The translations under genes were made by a program, and so were the position numbers. Under the pieces are notes generated by a model. The model saw only the letters and a list, made by a program, of their open reading frames with translations, did no database searches and was not told the DNA's origin. Below are positions 7,183 to 14,734 of a stretch of 16,390 bases of DNA, piece after piece. Origin of the DNA: Bacillota bacterium (GTDB taxonomy: Bacteria > Bacillota > Desulfitobacteriia > Desulfitobacteriales > Desulfitobacteriaceae); contig JAEWCM010000072.1 of the NCBI GenBank assembly GCA_023390635.1, positions 1-16,390 on the forward strand, in the 5' to 3' direction. How positions within the stretch are numbered: the stretch's first letter is position 1; every line of letters starts with the position of its first letter.

Positions 7183-7974
7183 TTACTTTATATGCTTAGC
7201 ATACTTCTCCAGTTCGTCCAACAAACGATCATTCAATACACGAATGTAAGTGCCCTTCATCCCTAACGATTTTGACTCAATCACGCCAGCAGATTCAAAC
7301 TTGCGCAGTGCATTCACAATCACAGAACGGGTAATCCCTACCCGGTCTGCAATTTTACTGGCTACCAGCAATCCATCTCCACCGCCCAGTTCAGCAAAAA
7401 TATGCTCCACTGCTTCCAGCTCTGAATAAGAAAGAGTGCCGACGGCAATTTGTACTGCTGCTTTTTTTCGGGCCTCTTCATCAGCCCTTTCTGCCTTCAC
7501 TCGTAGAATTTCCATGCCTACTACCGTAGCTCCATATTCGGCAAGCACTAAATCCTCTTCCGCAAAATCCTCGTCGAACTTAGCCAGCACAAGGGTTCCT
7601 ACCCGTTCCCCTCCACCTAAAATCGGGACAACGGTAGTCACTTTATTATTGAACTGACACCGTTCTTCAACATTAAATACGCAGCCATTAGCCACTTGAG
7701 TTGTGTTAGAACGGGTTTCCGAAACCTTGATCAACCCTTCGTTATAACTTACGGGGAAGCGCTCAGAGTGAAGCACAATTTCTTCCATGGTAGCACAGGT
7801 GAAATCCTTCATAAAACTATAACCAAGAATTCTCCCTCTGCGTCCCACAATATAGCAGTTAGCTACCACGGCCTGACTCAACACTTTGGCCATCTCTTCA
7901 AAGTCAACCGACTGTCCTGAAGAACGTTGAATTAGCTTGCTTAAAGCTCTCGCTTTTTCCAATAGAGATTGCAT
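7183..7974 (-). CDS. codY: GTP- and branched-chain-amino-acid-sensing global regulator CodY
   Basis: CodY is the Firmicute nutritional repressor; in studied species GTP and isoleucine/valine raise its DNA affinity. The 263-residue protein has an N-terminal GAF sensor domain (about 1-155). A conserved linker helix (AEYGATVVGMEILR, 145-158) leads to a winged-helix domain with the nearly invariant ASKIADRVGITRSVIVNALR (205-224), then FESAGVIESKSLGMKGTYIRV. The DNA-binding half is canonical. The GAF half differs from Bacillus: it has FTCATMEEIV where the Bacillus pocket has an arginine before a methionine, and it carries cysteines C40, C60, C98 and C106. It follows hslU by 35 bp as in Bacillus. 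A CodY-box-like sequence precedes hslV, suggesting autoregulation. Confidence 0.97.
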   Translation of the reverse strand: MQSLLEKARALSKLIQRSSGQSVDFEEMAKVLSQAVVANCYIVGRRGRILGYSFMKDFTCATMEEIVLHSERFPVSYNEGLIKVSETRSNTTQVANGCVFNVEERCQFNNKVTTVVPILGGGERVGTLVLAKFDEDFAEEDLVLAEYGATVVGMEILRVKAERADEEARKKAAVQIAVGTLSYSELEAVEHIFAELGGGDGLLVASKIADRVGITRSVIVNALRKFESAGVIESKSLGMKGTYIRVLNDRLLDELEKYAKHIK

Positions 7975-8009
7975 GGTTCCTCGACCTCCCTGTTAATAGT
8001 TTTATTTGA

Positions 8010-9377
8010 TTACAAAATATAGCGGGACATATCCTGATCGCGGACAATCGGGCCTAAATTCTGCTGTACATACTCCCGATTAATGATCACCTTATAATCT
8101 TCCGGCAATTCAGATGCTTCAAACGATAATTCCTCCATGACTTTTTCCATCATCGTATGCAGCCTGCGGGCCCCTATATTCTCCGTAGTCTCATTCACCG
8201 TAAATGCCACTTCCGCCAGTTCATCAATGGCACTTTCCGTGAATTCTACCACAATTCCTTCGGTAGCCAACAAAGCTTCATACTGCCTAATCAACGAGGA
8301 TTCCGGTTCGGTAAGAATTCGTTTAAAATCAGCTACACTCAAAGACTCCAGTTCCACCCGAATTGGAAAACGGCCCTGCAATTCCGGAATCAAGTCGGAA
8401 GGTTTGCTGACATGAAAAGCTCCGGCAGCAATAAATAAAATATAATCAGTTTTTACCGGTCCATATTTTGTTACTACCGTCGAACCTTCAACGATGGGCA
8501 AAATATCCCTCTGTACACCGCCTCGGGACACATCCGGTCCATTGCCATCCCGACCAGCGATTTTATCGATCTCATCCAGGAAAACAATTCCCTCATGTTC
8601 AACGCGCCGAATTGCCTCCTGCACTGCCTCATCATGGTCAATAAGGTTTTGCGCCTCTTCTTGGGTAAGAATTTTCCTGGCTTCCCGAACGCTTATTTTG
8701 CGTTTCTTCCGTTTTTTGGGCAACATCCCTGACATCATATCCTGGATGTTAAAGCCCATTTCCATTCCGTTCCCCCCCAGTATATCACCGAGAGGCATAT
8801 TTTCTTCCACTTCAATCTCCACCAGATGTTCTTCCAGTTCGCCGTTCTTTAAACGCTCCATCACCAAACGACGTTCCTTCTCAATCTCAGGTGTTACCTT
8901 TTCCTCCTGGTCTTTTTGTGCAAATAACATTTGCAAAGGATTCCCGGAATTATCACTTTGCTTGTTGGGAACAATCAAAGCCGCAAGCCTTTTTTCTGCA
9001 TTGACGGCCCCCAGCGCCTCTACTTCCGTCATTTTCTCGCTTTTAACCATGCGCAAGGCAATTTCCATTAAATCTCTGATAATACTTTCTACGTCACGGC
9101 CCACATAGCCTACTTCAGTGAACTTAGTGGCCTCAACTTTTATAAAAGGAGCTTTAACTAACTTTGCTAAACGCCTGGCAATTTCTGTCTTTCCCACTCC
9201 AGTCGGACCAATCATGAGAATATTCTTAGGAAGCACTTCATCTTTTAGCGTCTCGGACAGCAGCGAACGACGGTAGCGGTTTCTTAATGCAACAGCCACC
9301 GCTCTCTTGGCTGACTTTTGCCCTACTATATAACTATCTAAAGCACTGACAATCTCCCGGGGTGTTAAATGTTCCAT
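8010..9377 (-). CDS. hslU: HslU (ClpY), ATPase subunit of the HslUV protease
   Basis: HslU is the AAA+ unfoldase that feeds substrates to HslV. In the 455-residue protein, Walker A GPTGVGKT is at 57-64, the GYVGRD pore loop at 90-95, and an I-domain insertion of about 110-240 contains a basic run KKRKKRK. Walker B VFLDEID is at 265-271, followed by GGVQRDILPIVEGS, the box with ELQGRFPIR, and the sensor-2 GARRLH at 402-407. The C-terminus ends SRYIL, the tail that docks between HslV subunits. I chose ATG 9377, 6 nt after GAGGTG; the GTG at 9386 is part of that site. It follows hslV by 12 bp. Confidence 0.98.
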   Translation of the reverse strand: MEHLTPREIVSALDSYIVGQKSAKRAVAVALRNRYRRSLLSETLKDEVLPKNILMIGPTGVGKTEIARRLAKLVKAPFIKVEATKFTEVGYVGRDVESIIRDLMEIALRMVKSEKMTEVEALGAVNAEKRLAALIVPNKQSDNSGNPLQMLFAQKDQEEKVTPEIEKERRLVMERLKNGELEEHLVEIEVEENMPLGDILGGNGMEMGFNIQDMMSGMLPKKRKKRKISVREARKILTQEEAQNLIDHDEAVQEAIRRVEHEGIVFLDEIDKIAGRDGNGPDVSRGGVQRDILPIVEGSTVVTKYGPVKTDYILFIAAGAFHVSKPSDLIPELQGRFPIRVELESLSVADFKRILTEPESSLIRQYEALLATEGIVVEFTESAIDELAEVAFTVNETTENIGARRLHTMMEKVMEELSFEASELPEDYKVIINREYVQQNLGPIVRDQDMSRYIL

Positions 9378-9389
9378 CCATATCACCTC

Positions 9390-9920
9390 TTATATCTCTT
9401 CAACAATAATATGGTCATTAGTATAAACACATATTGAAGAAGCGATCAATAAAGATTCCTTTACCAATTCGGCTGCCGATAAATCACTGTGTTTGGCTAA
9501 AGCCTTGGCCGCTGCCAAAGCGAAATTACCGCCTGATCCAATCGCCCCGATTCCGTCATCTGGTTCAATCACTTCCCCTGAACCAGAAAGCAAAAGAATT
9601 TGCTCACGATTAGCCACAAGAAGCATTGCTTCCAAATTGCGGAGCATTTTATCTGTGCGCCACTCTTTAGTTAATTCAACGGCTGCTCTTTGCAAATTCC
9701 CATGATATTCCACTAATTTAGCTTCAAATTTATCAAACAATGTAAAAGCATCGGCCACCGAACCGGCAAATCCAGCCAAAACTTGTCCATTAAAAAGGCG
9801 GCGTACCTTACGAGCATTATGCTTCATTACCGTCGTCTGGCCCATAGTTACCTGACCGTCTCCACCCATCGCAACGTGGTCACCTTTTTTAGCTACAACA
9901 ATCGTAGTCGCATGAAACAT
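9390..9920 (-). CDS. hslV: HslV (ClpQ), proteasome-like peptidase subunit
   Basis: HslV is the N-terminal-nucleophile peptidase of the HslUV complex. The 176 residues show the family core: GGDGQVTMGQ (19-28), VMKHNARKVRRLFNGQVLAG (31-50), GSVADAFTLFDKFEAKL (53-69), TKEWRTDKMLRNLEAML, EVIEPDDGIGAIGSGG and the C-terminal ICVYTNDHIIVEE. The protein begins MFHATTIV, so the residue aligned with the catalytic Thr1 of E. coli HslV is internal (T5). Bacillus ClpQ has a similar extension starting with serine, which is absent here. GGGAGG lies 7 nt upstream of the ATG, and no alternative start gives a mature threonine directly after Met. Functional assignment is secure; N-terminal maturation is open. 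Confidence 0.97.
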   Translation of the reverse strand: MFHATTIVVAKKGDHVAMGGDGQVTMGQTTVMKHNARKVRRLFNGQVLAGFAGSVADAFTLFDKFEAKLVEYHGNLQRAAVELTKEWRTDKMLRNLEAMLLVANREQILLLSGSGEVIEPDDGIGAIGSGGNFALAAAKALAKHSDLSAAELVKESLLIASSICVYTNDHIIVEEI

Positions 9921-9942
9921 AATTAAACCTCCCTCTAAAGGC

Positions 9943-9971
9943 AGTTTACTTGTTCATTTAAATCAAGTCAA
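9943..9971 (-). promoter_or_regulatory. Candidate promoter for hslV-hslU-codY
   Basis: On the minus strand, TTGACT (9971-9966, 5 of 6 to the -35 consensus) and TAAACT (9948-9943, 4 of 6) are spaced by exactly 17 bp. The start point would fall near 9936, leaving a leader of only about 15 nt that begins at the hslV ribosome site. A second candidate further upstream is TTGTCG (10007-10002) with TATACA (9983-9978) and an 18-bp spacer, lying inside the palindrome and the CodY-box-like site. The two cannot be ranked from sequence alone. Confidence 0.5.
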
Positions 9972-9992
9972 GTTAATTGTATACAATTAACT
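9971..9992. promoter_or_regulatory. 22-bp perfect palindrome, likely operator
   Basis: The half-site AGTTAATTGTA is repeated exactly in inverted orientation with no spacer, centred between 9981 and 9982. It abuts the -35 of the hslV promoter candidate and covers the -10 of the alternative one. The centre TTGTATACAA fits the general GntR/FadR-type pattern of GT and AC half-sites, but other dimeric regulators could bind. No T tract follows, and with no spacer it would make a poor terminator, so a protein-binding site is the better reading. Confidence 0.6.
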
Positions 9993-9994
9993 AT

Positions 9995-10009
9995 AAATTT
10001 CCGACAATT
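9995..10009. promoter_or_regulatory. CodY-box-like site upstream of hslV-hslU-codY
   Basis: AAATTTCCGACAATT matches the published CodY box AATTTTCWGAAAATT at 12 of 15 positions. It sits two bases from the 22-bp palindrome in the same 109-bp gap, and the transcript below it encodes CodY. Regulated CodY targets often carry boxes with two or three mismatches, but an AT-rich gap can give such a match by chance. Confidence 0.45.
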
Positions 10010-10029
10010 AAAATTCTGTTACAATGGCC

Positions 10030-10920
10030 TTACTTGGCCCGCGGGTGGGCATGCATATAGACTTCTTTTAAATGTTCACGGGTCAAATGTGTGTAGATTT
10101 GGGTGGAAGAGAGTTTTTCATGGCCCAATAATTCCTGCACGCTGCGCAAATCTGCTCCCCCATCCAAAAGATGAGTGGCAAAGGAATGTCTAAGCATGTG
10201 AGGATGGATATGCTGGTCAAGACCCGCCTTCCTCATAATTTTGTCCAGGATTCTTCTCACCGAGCGGTCGGACAACCTTGTTCCCTGATAGTTGAGAAGG
10301 AGAGAGGTATCTTCATCATTTCGCTGCCTCAAATACTCTTTAAGAGCCCGCAGAGCCGGATTGGTCAAAGGCACAATCCGCTCCTTGTTCCCCTTCCCTC
10401 TCACTTTCATCAACCCGTTGTCCATATCCACATCCTGACGATTCAACCCTACCAGTTCACTTACCCTGAGTCCCGAACCATAAAGTAGTTCCAATAACAC
10501 CTGATCCCGCAGTCCTAAAAGTTTAGTGCAGTCAGAAATGCTTAAAAGTCTGTCCATTTGCTCTACATACAGAAAATCCGGAAGTTTTCTTCCCATTTTC
10601 GGAGTCGCTACCCGCTGCACCGGATTAACTTCAATTTCTTTTTCCCGACAAAGAAACTTAAAAAAAGAGCGCAAGGCTGCCAATTTTCTGGCTATGCTTC
10701 TGCGCATCAGTCCGTGATCCGCAAGAAAGCCCAGGTAACTGCGCACCACATAAATATCAATGGACTTAAACGTTAAAGCTTCTTCTTTAACTCCAAGTTC
10801 ATGAGCTGCAAATTGAAAAAACTGTCCCAAGTCAGACTGGTAGGCTTTAATGGTATGTTCAGACCGATTGGCAGCATATTGCTGATTGGCAAATAAAGAG
10901 AGAGCTGTGTCTATATCCAC
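10030..10920 (-). CDS. xerC: Tyrosine recombinase XerC
   Basis: XerC acts with XerD at dif to resolve chromosome dimers during division. The N-terminal SAM-like core-binding domain (about 1-95) includes SEHTIKAYQSDLGQF. The catalytic domain has the full set: R152 (GSGLRVSEL), K176 (RGKGNKERIVPL), H241 and R244 (HPHMLRHSFATH), H267 (LLGHEKLSSTQ) and the nucleophile Y276 (IYTH). I place the start at GTG 10920, with AGAGG 7 nt upstream, giving 296 residues, the normal length. The frame stays open upstream into trmFO, but that part is unlike XerC. Its position between trmFO and hslV equals Bacillus codV, supporting xerC over other paralogues. Confidence 0.93.
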   Translation of the reverse strand: MDIDTALSLFANQQYAANRSEHTIKAYQSDLGQFFQFAAHELGVKEEALTFKSIDIYVVRSYLGFLADHGLMRRSIARKLAALRSFFKFLCREKEIEVNPVQRVATPKMGRKLPDFLYVEQMDRLLSISDCTKLLGLRDQVLLELLYGSGLRVSELVGLNRQDVDMDNGLMKVRGKGNKERIVPLTNPALRALKEYLRQRNDEDTSLLLNYQGTRLSDRSVRRILDKIMRKAGLDQHIHPHMLRHSFATHLLDGGADLRSVQELLGHEKLSSTQIYTHLTREHLKEVYMHAHPRAK

Positions 10921-10963
10921 TTTTAAGCCTCTTTTCTCATCCTTTTCCGGATATCTGAGGATC

Positions 10964-12298
10964 TCAATACTTTCCCTTTTTAAAGGGAATCCCTTCCCGA
11001 GCTGTAAATTCCTCCAATGCATTAAGCGAACGCAGGGAAAGCTGGGCATTTTTCTCTTTCTTTCCTCTAATTCGCTTCTCCAGAGGAGGCAATAGTCCAA
11101 AATTAATGTTCATCGGTTGGAAGTCCTGGCTAGGTGATCCCTCCAAGTGTCGGGCCAGGCTTCCTAAAGCCGTTTCTGCCGGAAAAAGCCAAGTAGGTTT
11201 TCCCGACAAACGCCTCCATGCATTTAATCCGGCCAGCAAACCGCTGGCCGCCGACTCTATATAGCCTTCAACACCTGTAATCTGCCCGGCAAAAAACAAA
11301 TCCGGACGGGAACGCAAGCTAAAATCAGCACTCAGTATTTTGGGGGAATCAAGAAAAGTATTGCGGTGCATTACACCATATCGAACAAATTCAGCCCTTT
11401 CCAAACCAGGGATCATACGGAATACTCTCTTCTGCTCTCCCCATTTTAAGTGGGTCTGAAATCCTACAAGATTAAGCAGGGTGCCGGATAAATTTTCCTT
11501 GCGAAGCTGTACCACCGCATAAAATTTTTCATTTTTCCGCGGATCACTCAGCCCTACCGGTTTCAGAGGACCAAACGTCAATGTCTGATAGCCTCTCTTT
11601 GCCATCACTTCTACAGGCATACAGCCTTCAAACACATTGCCTTTTTCAAACCCTTTTACCTCTGCCGTCTCTGCCTCTATCAAAGCATGATAAAAAGTAT
11701 CATATTCTTCCTTTGTCATTGGGCAGTTCAGATAATCCGCTTCTCCTTTATCATAACGGGAAGCCCAAAAGGCCTTGGTCATATCCACCGACTCTAAGGT
11801 AACAATCGGAGCAGCCGCATCGTAAAAAGACAGATATCTTTCTTTAGTATAACGGATGATCTCTTCCACTAACGCATCCGAAGTAAGAGGCCCGCTGGCC
11901 ACAATCACCACCCCGGCAGGTATTTCTTTTACCTCTTCATGGTGAACTTCAATCATAGGGTGATTTTCAAGGTAATCTGTTACTTTCCGTGAAAATCTTT
12001 CCCGATCCACCGCTAAGGCTCCTCCGGCCGGAACAGAATGACAGTCGGCTGCTTTGAGTATTAAAGAATTCAGGCAACGCATTTCTTCCTTTAAAAGGCC
12101 TACAGCATTTTCGATTCCGGCTGCCCGTAACGAATTACTACATACCAATTCAGCAAAGTAAGCGGTATGATGAGCCGGTGTTGTTTTATGAGGCCGCATT
12201 TCATAGAGATCAACTTTAATACCTCGTTCTCCCAGCTGCCAGGCAGCTTCAGATCCGGCTAACCCTGCTCCGATTATCGTAACCCTTGTTTCGTTCAT
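10964..12298 (-). CDS. trmFO: tRNA (uracil-54 C5)-methyltransferase, folate/FAD-dependent
   Basis: TrmFO makes ribothymidine at position 54 of the tRNA T loop, using methylenetetrahydrofolate and FAD. It replaces the SAM-dependent TrmA in many Gram-positives. The 444-residue protein has the FAD dinucleotide motif GAGLAG (10-15) and ELVCSNSLR with C53. A second catalytic-site cysteine, C226, lies in NVFEGCMPVEVMA; both cysteine numbers coincide with those described for the Bacillus enzyme. GQITGVEGYIESAASGLLAG near the C-terminus is a GidA/TrmFO-family signature. The start is ATG 12298 with GAGGGG 6 nt upstream; the ORF's six extra upstream codons are discarded. The order topA-trmFO-xerC is conserved in Firmicutes. 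It ends 43 bp before xerC. Confidence 0.97.
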   Translation of the reverse strand: MNETRVTIIGAGLAGSEAAWQLGERGIKVDLYEMRPHKTTPAHHTAYFAELVCSNSLRAAGIENAVGLLKEEMRCLNSLILKAADCHSVPAGGALAVDRERFSRKVTDYLENHPMIEVHHEEVKEIPAGVVIVASGPLTSDALVEEIIRYTKERYLSFYDAAAPIVTLESVDMTKAFWASRYDKGEADYLNCPMTKEEYDTFYHALIEAETAEVKGFEKGNVFEGCMPVEVMAKRGYQTLTFGPLKPVGLSDPRKNEKFYAVVQLRKENLSGTLLNLVGFQTHLKWGEQKRVFRMIPGLERAEFVRYGVMHRNTFLDSPKILSADFSLRSRPDLFFAGQITGVEGYIESAASGLLAGLNAWRRLSGKPTWLFPAETALGSLARHLEGSPSQDFQPMNINFGLLPPLEKRIRGKKEKNAQLSLRSLNALEEFTAREGIPFKKGKY

Positions 12299-12374
12299 TT
12301 TCTTCCCCTCATGCAATCTGTCATTTATCTAATTTCTATCCCTTAATCTTCTATCCTGCTGCTTACAGCTTCAT

Positions 12375-14483
12375 TTACTTCTCTTCCGTTAAAGGCTGAG
12401 CATCAACAACTGTCCGGCATTCTGGATTTGAACACACATATTGGCGACTCCTCTTTCCCGCCTTGATAGTCATCATTCCCTGACAATTAGGGCAATTCTG
12501 AGGAGCCGGTTGGTCCCAGGAAACAAACTCACATTCTGGATAGCCGCTGCATCCGTAAAACCTACGTCCCTTTTTGGAGCGGCGTACCACAAGCGGTTTT
12601 CCGCATTTTGGGCAATTAACGCCGATCTCTTCCAATAAAGGTTTTGTATTGCGGCAATCAGGAAAACCAGGGCAGGCCAGAAATTTGCCAAACCGCCCCA
12701 TCTTAATCACCATGTGCCGACCGCATTGATCGCAAATTTCATCCGTTACCTGATCTTCAATCTTCACTTTTCCAATCTTCTCTTCTGCTTCGGCCAGCGT
12801 CCGGGCAAAAGGACCATAAAACTGTCTAATAACTTCTTTCCAGGGAGTAGCACCTTCTTCAATATGGTCCAGCTCATTCTCCATATTAGCAGTGAATTCT
12901 AAATTAATAATATTGGGAAAATGTTCCTTTAGAAGGGCCAGAATAATTTCTCCTAGTTCCGTAGGTAAAAGCTGTTTGCCCTCTTTTACAACATAGCCTC
13001 GGGATTGAATGGTCTCAATGGTAGGCGCGTACGTACTTGGGCGCCCAATACCTGCTTCCTCCATTTTGCGCACCAGGGATGCTTCTGTATAACGCGGAGG
13101 CGGTTCGGTAAAGTGCTGTTTTTCTTCCGTTTTCACTAAATCGAGCTTTTCCTTAACTTCCAATGGAAAAGCAAGCACCGTATCCTCGTCCTCCTTATCC
13201 TTAGTGTCCCCTTCATCCCGTCCCTCTTCGTAAATGGTCAAATACCCATCAAAGCGGATCGTAGTGGCATTGGCACGAAACAGATAGCTGCCTGCCTCCA
13301 CGTCTACCGTTAAAGTATCCATGATAGCAGCGCTCATCTGACTTGCCAGAAACCGTTCCCATATCAATTTGTATAAACGGAATTGGTCCCTGCTAAGGAA
13401 TTCTTTAATAGCAGCAGGAGGACGCTCAGCAGATGTCGGCCTGATAGCCTCATGAGCCTCCTGAGCCCGTCCCTTCGTGGTAAAATGGCGGGGTTCTTTC
13501 GGATAATACGTCTCTCCATATTGAGAAATGATCCATTCCTTTGCTTCAGCTTGAGCTGTTTCGGCAATATGAACCGAATCGGTTCTCATGTAGGTGATTA
13601 AGCCAATGGCTCCTGCCTTACCAAGTTCAATTCCTTCATAAAGCTGCTGAGCCAGCATCATCGTCCGCTTGGGAGACATATTAAGCTTGCGATAGGCCTC
13701 TTGTTGCAGACTACTGGTAGTAAATGGCGGAGCAGGCTGCTTTCTCTTTTCTTTGGTCCGCACATCCGACACTACAAAAGAAGCTCTATTTAGATCTTTT
13801 AAAATCTCATCCACTTGCTGCTGTGAGGAAATAGAAAGTTTTTGATTATCTTTTTTAATTAATTTAGCAAGAAAGGCCCCCTGCTCCGCTTTTAACAACG
13901 CAGCAATACTCCAGTATTCTTCCGGAACAAAAGCACGGATTTCTTCTTCCCTGTCACAAACTAATCGCACAGCTACCGATTGAACACGGCCGGCACTGAG
14001 ACCTTTTTTTACCTTGCGCCATAATAAGGGACTGAGCTGATAGCCCACTAAGCGGTCCAGAACCCTTCTGGCCTGCTGTGCATCCACTTTGTTCAAATCA
14101 ATTGTCCTGGCATGTTTGACCGCAGATTTAATCGCCGGTTCGGTAATTTCATGAAATTCAATCCTGCTCTTTTCCTTTTCATCAAGGTTCAAAAGGTGGC
14201 TTAAATGCCAAGCAATCGCTTCTCCTTCCCGGTCGGGGTCAGAGGCCAGCAATACTTTGTCTGCCTCTTTGGCAGCAGTACGCAATTCTTTAATTAAATT
14301 TCCTTTACCTCGAATCGCAATATATTTAGGCTCAAAATCATGCTCCAAATCAACACCGAACTGGCTTTTAGGCAAATCGCGCAAGTGCCCCATAGAAGCC
14401 TGTACATTATAGCGGGAACCTAAAAATTTTTTAATCGATTTAGCTTTTGCCGGAGATTCTACAATAACAAGCGTTTTAGCCAT
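12375..14483 (-). CDS. topA: DNA topoisomerase I (type IA)
   Basis: TopA relaxes negative supercoils by single-strand passage. The 702-residue protein starts with the Toprim domain: VIVESPAKAKSI with catalytic E9, and ASDPDREGEAIAWHL with D82, D84 and E86. The body contains LSAGRVQSVAVRLV (162-175) and the active-site tyrosine Y298 in GLITYMRTDS. It also has EAHEAIRPT and the GIGRPSTYAPTIETIQSRGY segment (split here: GIGRPSTYAP then TIETIQSRGY). Three C-terminal four-cysteine zinc-ribbon repeats follow: CDQC...CPGFPDC, CPKC...CSGYPEC and CPNC...CSNPEC. These bind single-stranded DNA in studied enzymes. GAGGTGAG precedes the ATG. Upstream lies an AT-rich gap of about 250 bp that probably carries its promoter. 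Confidence 0.98.
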   Translation of the reverse strand: MAKTLVIVESPAKAKSIKKFLGSRYNVQASMGHLRDLPKSQFGVDLEHDFEPKYIAIRGKGNLIKELRTAAKEADKVLLASDPDREGEAIAWHLSHLLNLDEKEKSRIEFHEITEPAIKSAVKHARTIDLNKVDAQQARRVLDRLVGYQLSPLLWRKVKKGLSAGRVQSVAVRLVCDREEEIRAFVPEEYWSIAALLKAEQGAFLAKLIKKDNQKLSISSQQQVDEILKDLNRASFVVSDVRTKEKRKQPAPPFTTSSLQQEAYRKLNMSPKRTMMLAQQLYEGIELGKAGAIGLITYMRTDSVHIAETAQAEAKEWIISQYGETYYPKEPRHFTTKGRAQEAHEAIRPTSAERPPAAIKEFLSRDQFRLYKLIWERFLASQMSAAIMDTLTVDVEAGSYLFRANATTIRFDGYLTIYEEGRDEGDTKDKEDEDTVLAFPLEVKEKLDLVKTEEKQHFTEPPPRYTEASLVRKMEEAGIGRPSTYAPTIETIQSRGYVVKEGKQLLPTELGEIILALLKEHFPNIINLEFTANMENELDHIEEGATPWKEVIRQFYGPFARTLAEAEEKIGKVKIEDQVTDEICDQCGRHMVIKMGRFGKFLACPGFPDCRNTKPLLEEIGVNCPKCGKPLVVRRSKKGRRFYGCSGYPECEFVSWDQPAPQNCPNCQGMMTIKAGKRSRQYVCSNPECRTVVDAQPLTEEK

Positions 14484-14734
14484 ACCTCACCTCAAATATC
14501 TAGATTTAAAAAGGCTAACGCCGAGTACTAATAATTCAAATCCTTAAGTTTCTTTACATCCTCTAGTCTTCTCATTATTATTTACCCAGTTTATTTATTT
14601 TTTAACGCTTATGCCCTTAGAAATTAATAATCTACTATACAATATAACAATTTACCATTAGTTTAAACCCAAATTAAAAATAAACTCTATAAACTATGCA
14701 ATATCTTAGCTTTTTTTCTCCATCATGTCCAGTA
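14484..14734. other. AT-rich intergenic gap between dprA and topA
   Basis: This 251-bp gap is clearly richer in A+T than the genes around it and holds no ORF of normal size. One promoter candidate on the minus strand is TTGCAT (14701-14696) with TTTAAT (14678-14673), spacer 17 bp. It would give topA a leader of about 180 nt. Another, weaker one is TTGTTA (14650-14645) with TTAATT (14627-14622), also 17 bp. A 15-codon ORF at 14575-14528 has no ribosome site. I see no strong terminator after dprA; GGC-GTTA-GCC followed by five T residues near 14520-14505 is only a 3-bp stem. Supercoiling-sensitive control of topA from such AT-rich DNA is plausible but unproven. Confidence 0.55.

Noticed and set aside
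8494..9108. 204-codon plus-strand frame inside hslU
   Set aside because: It is antisense to the conserved I-domain and AAA+ region of hslU, with serine/arginine-rich composition typical of a reverse-strand shadow and no ribosome site of note.
9971..9992. Palindrome as a dif site next to xerC, or as a transcription terminator
   Set aside because: It does not resemble the Firmicute dif arms, which are not a perfect palindrome, and it has no loop spacing or T tract for a terminator.
10921..11100. N-terminal extension of the xerC frame overlapping the end of trmFO
   Set aside because: The frame is open, but the 60 extra residues are unlike XerC, overlap coding sequence of trmFO, and the GTG at 10920 has a proper ribosome site and gives the family length.
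14500..14525. Possible terminator after dprA (GGC-GTTA-GCC and five T residues)
   Set aside because: The stem is only 3 bp, and it lies more than 200 bp after the dprA stop and just before topA.
14528..14575. 15-codon ORF (MRRLEDVKKLKDLNY) upstream of topA
   Set aside because: No ribosome site and a length expected by chance in such DNA, so it is not annotated as a gene; mentioned only as an observation.
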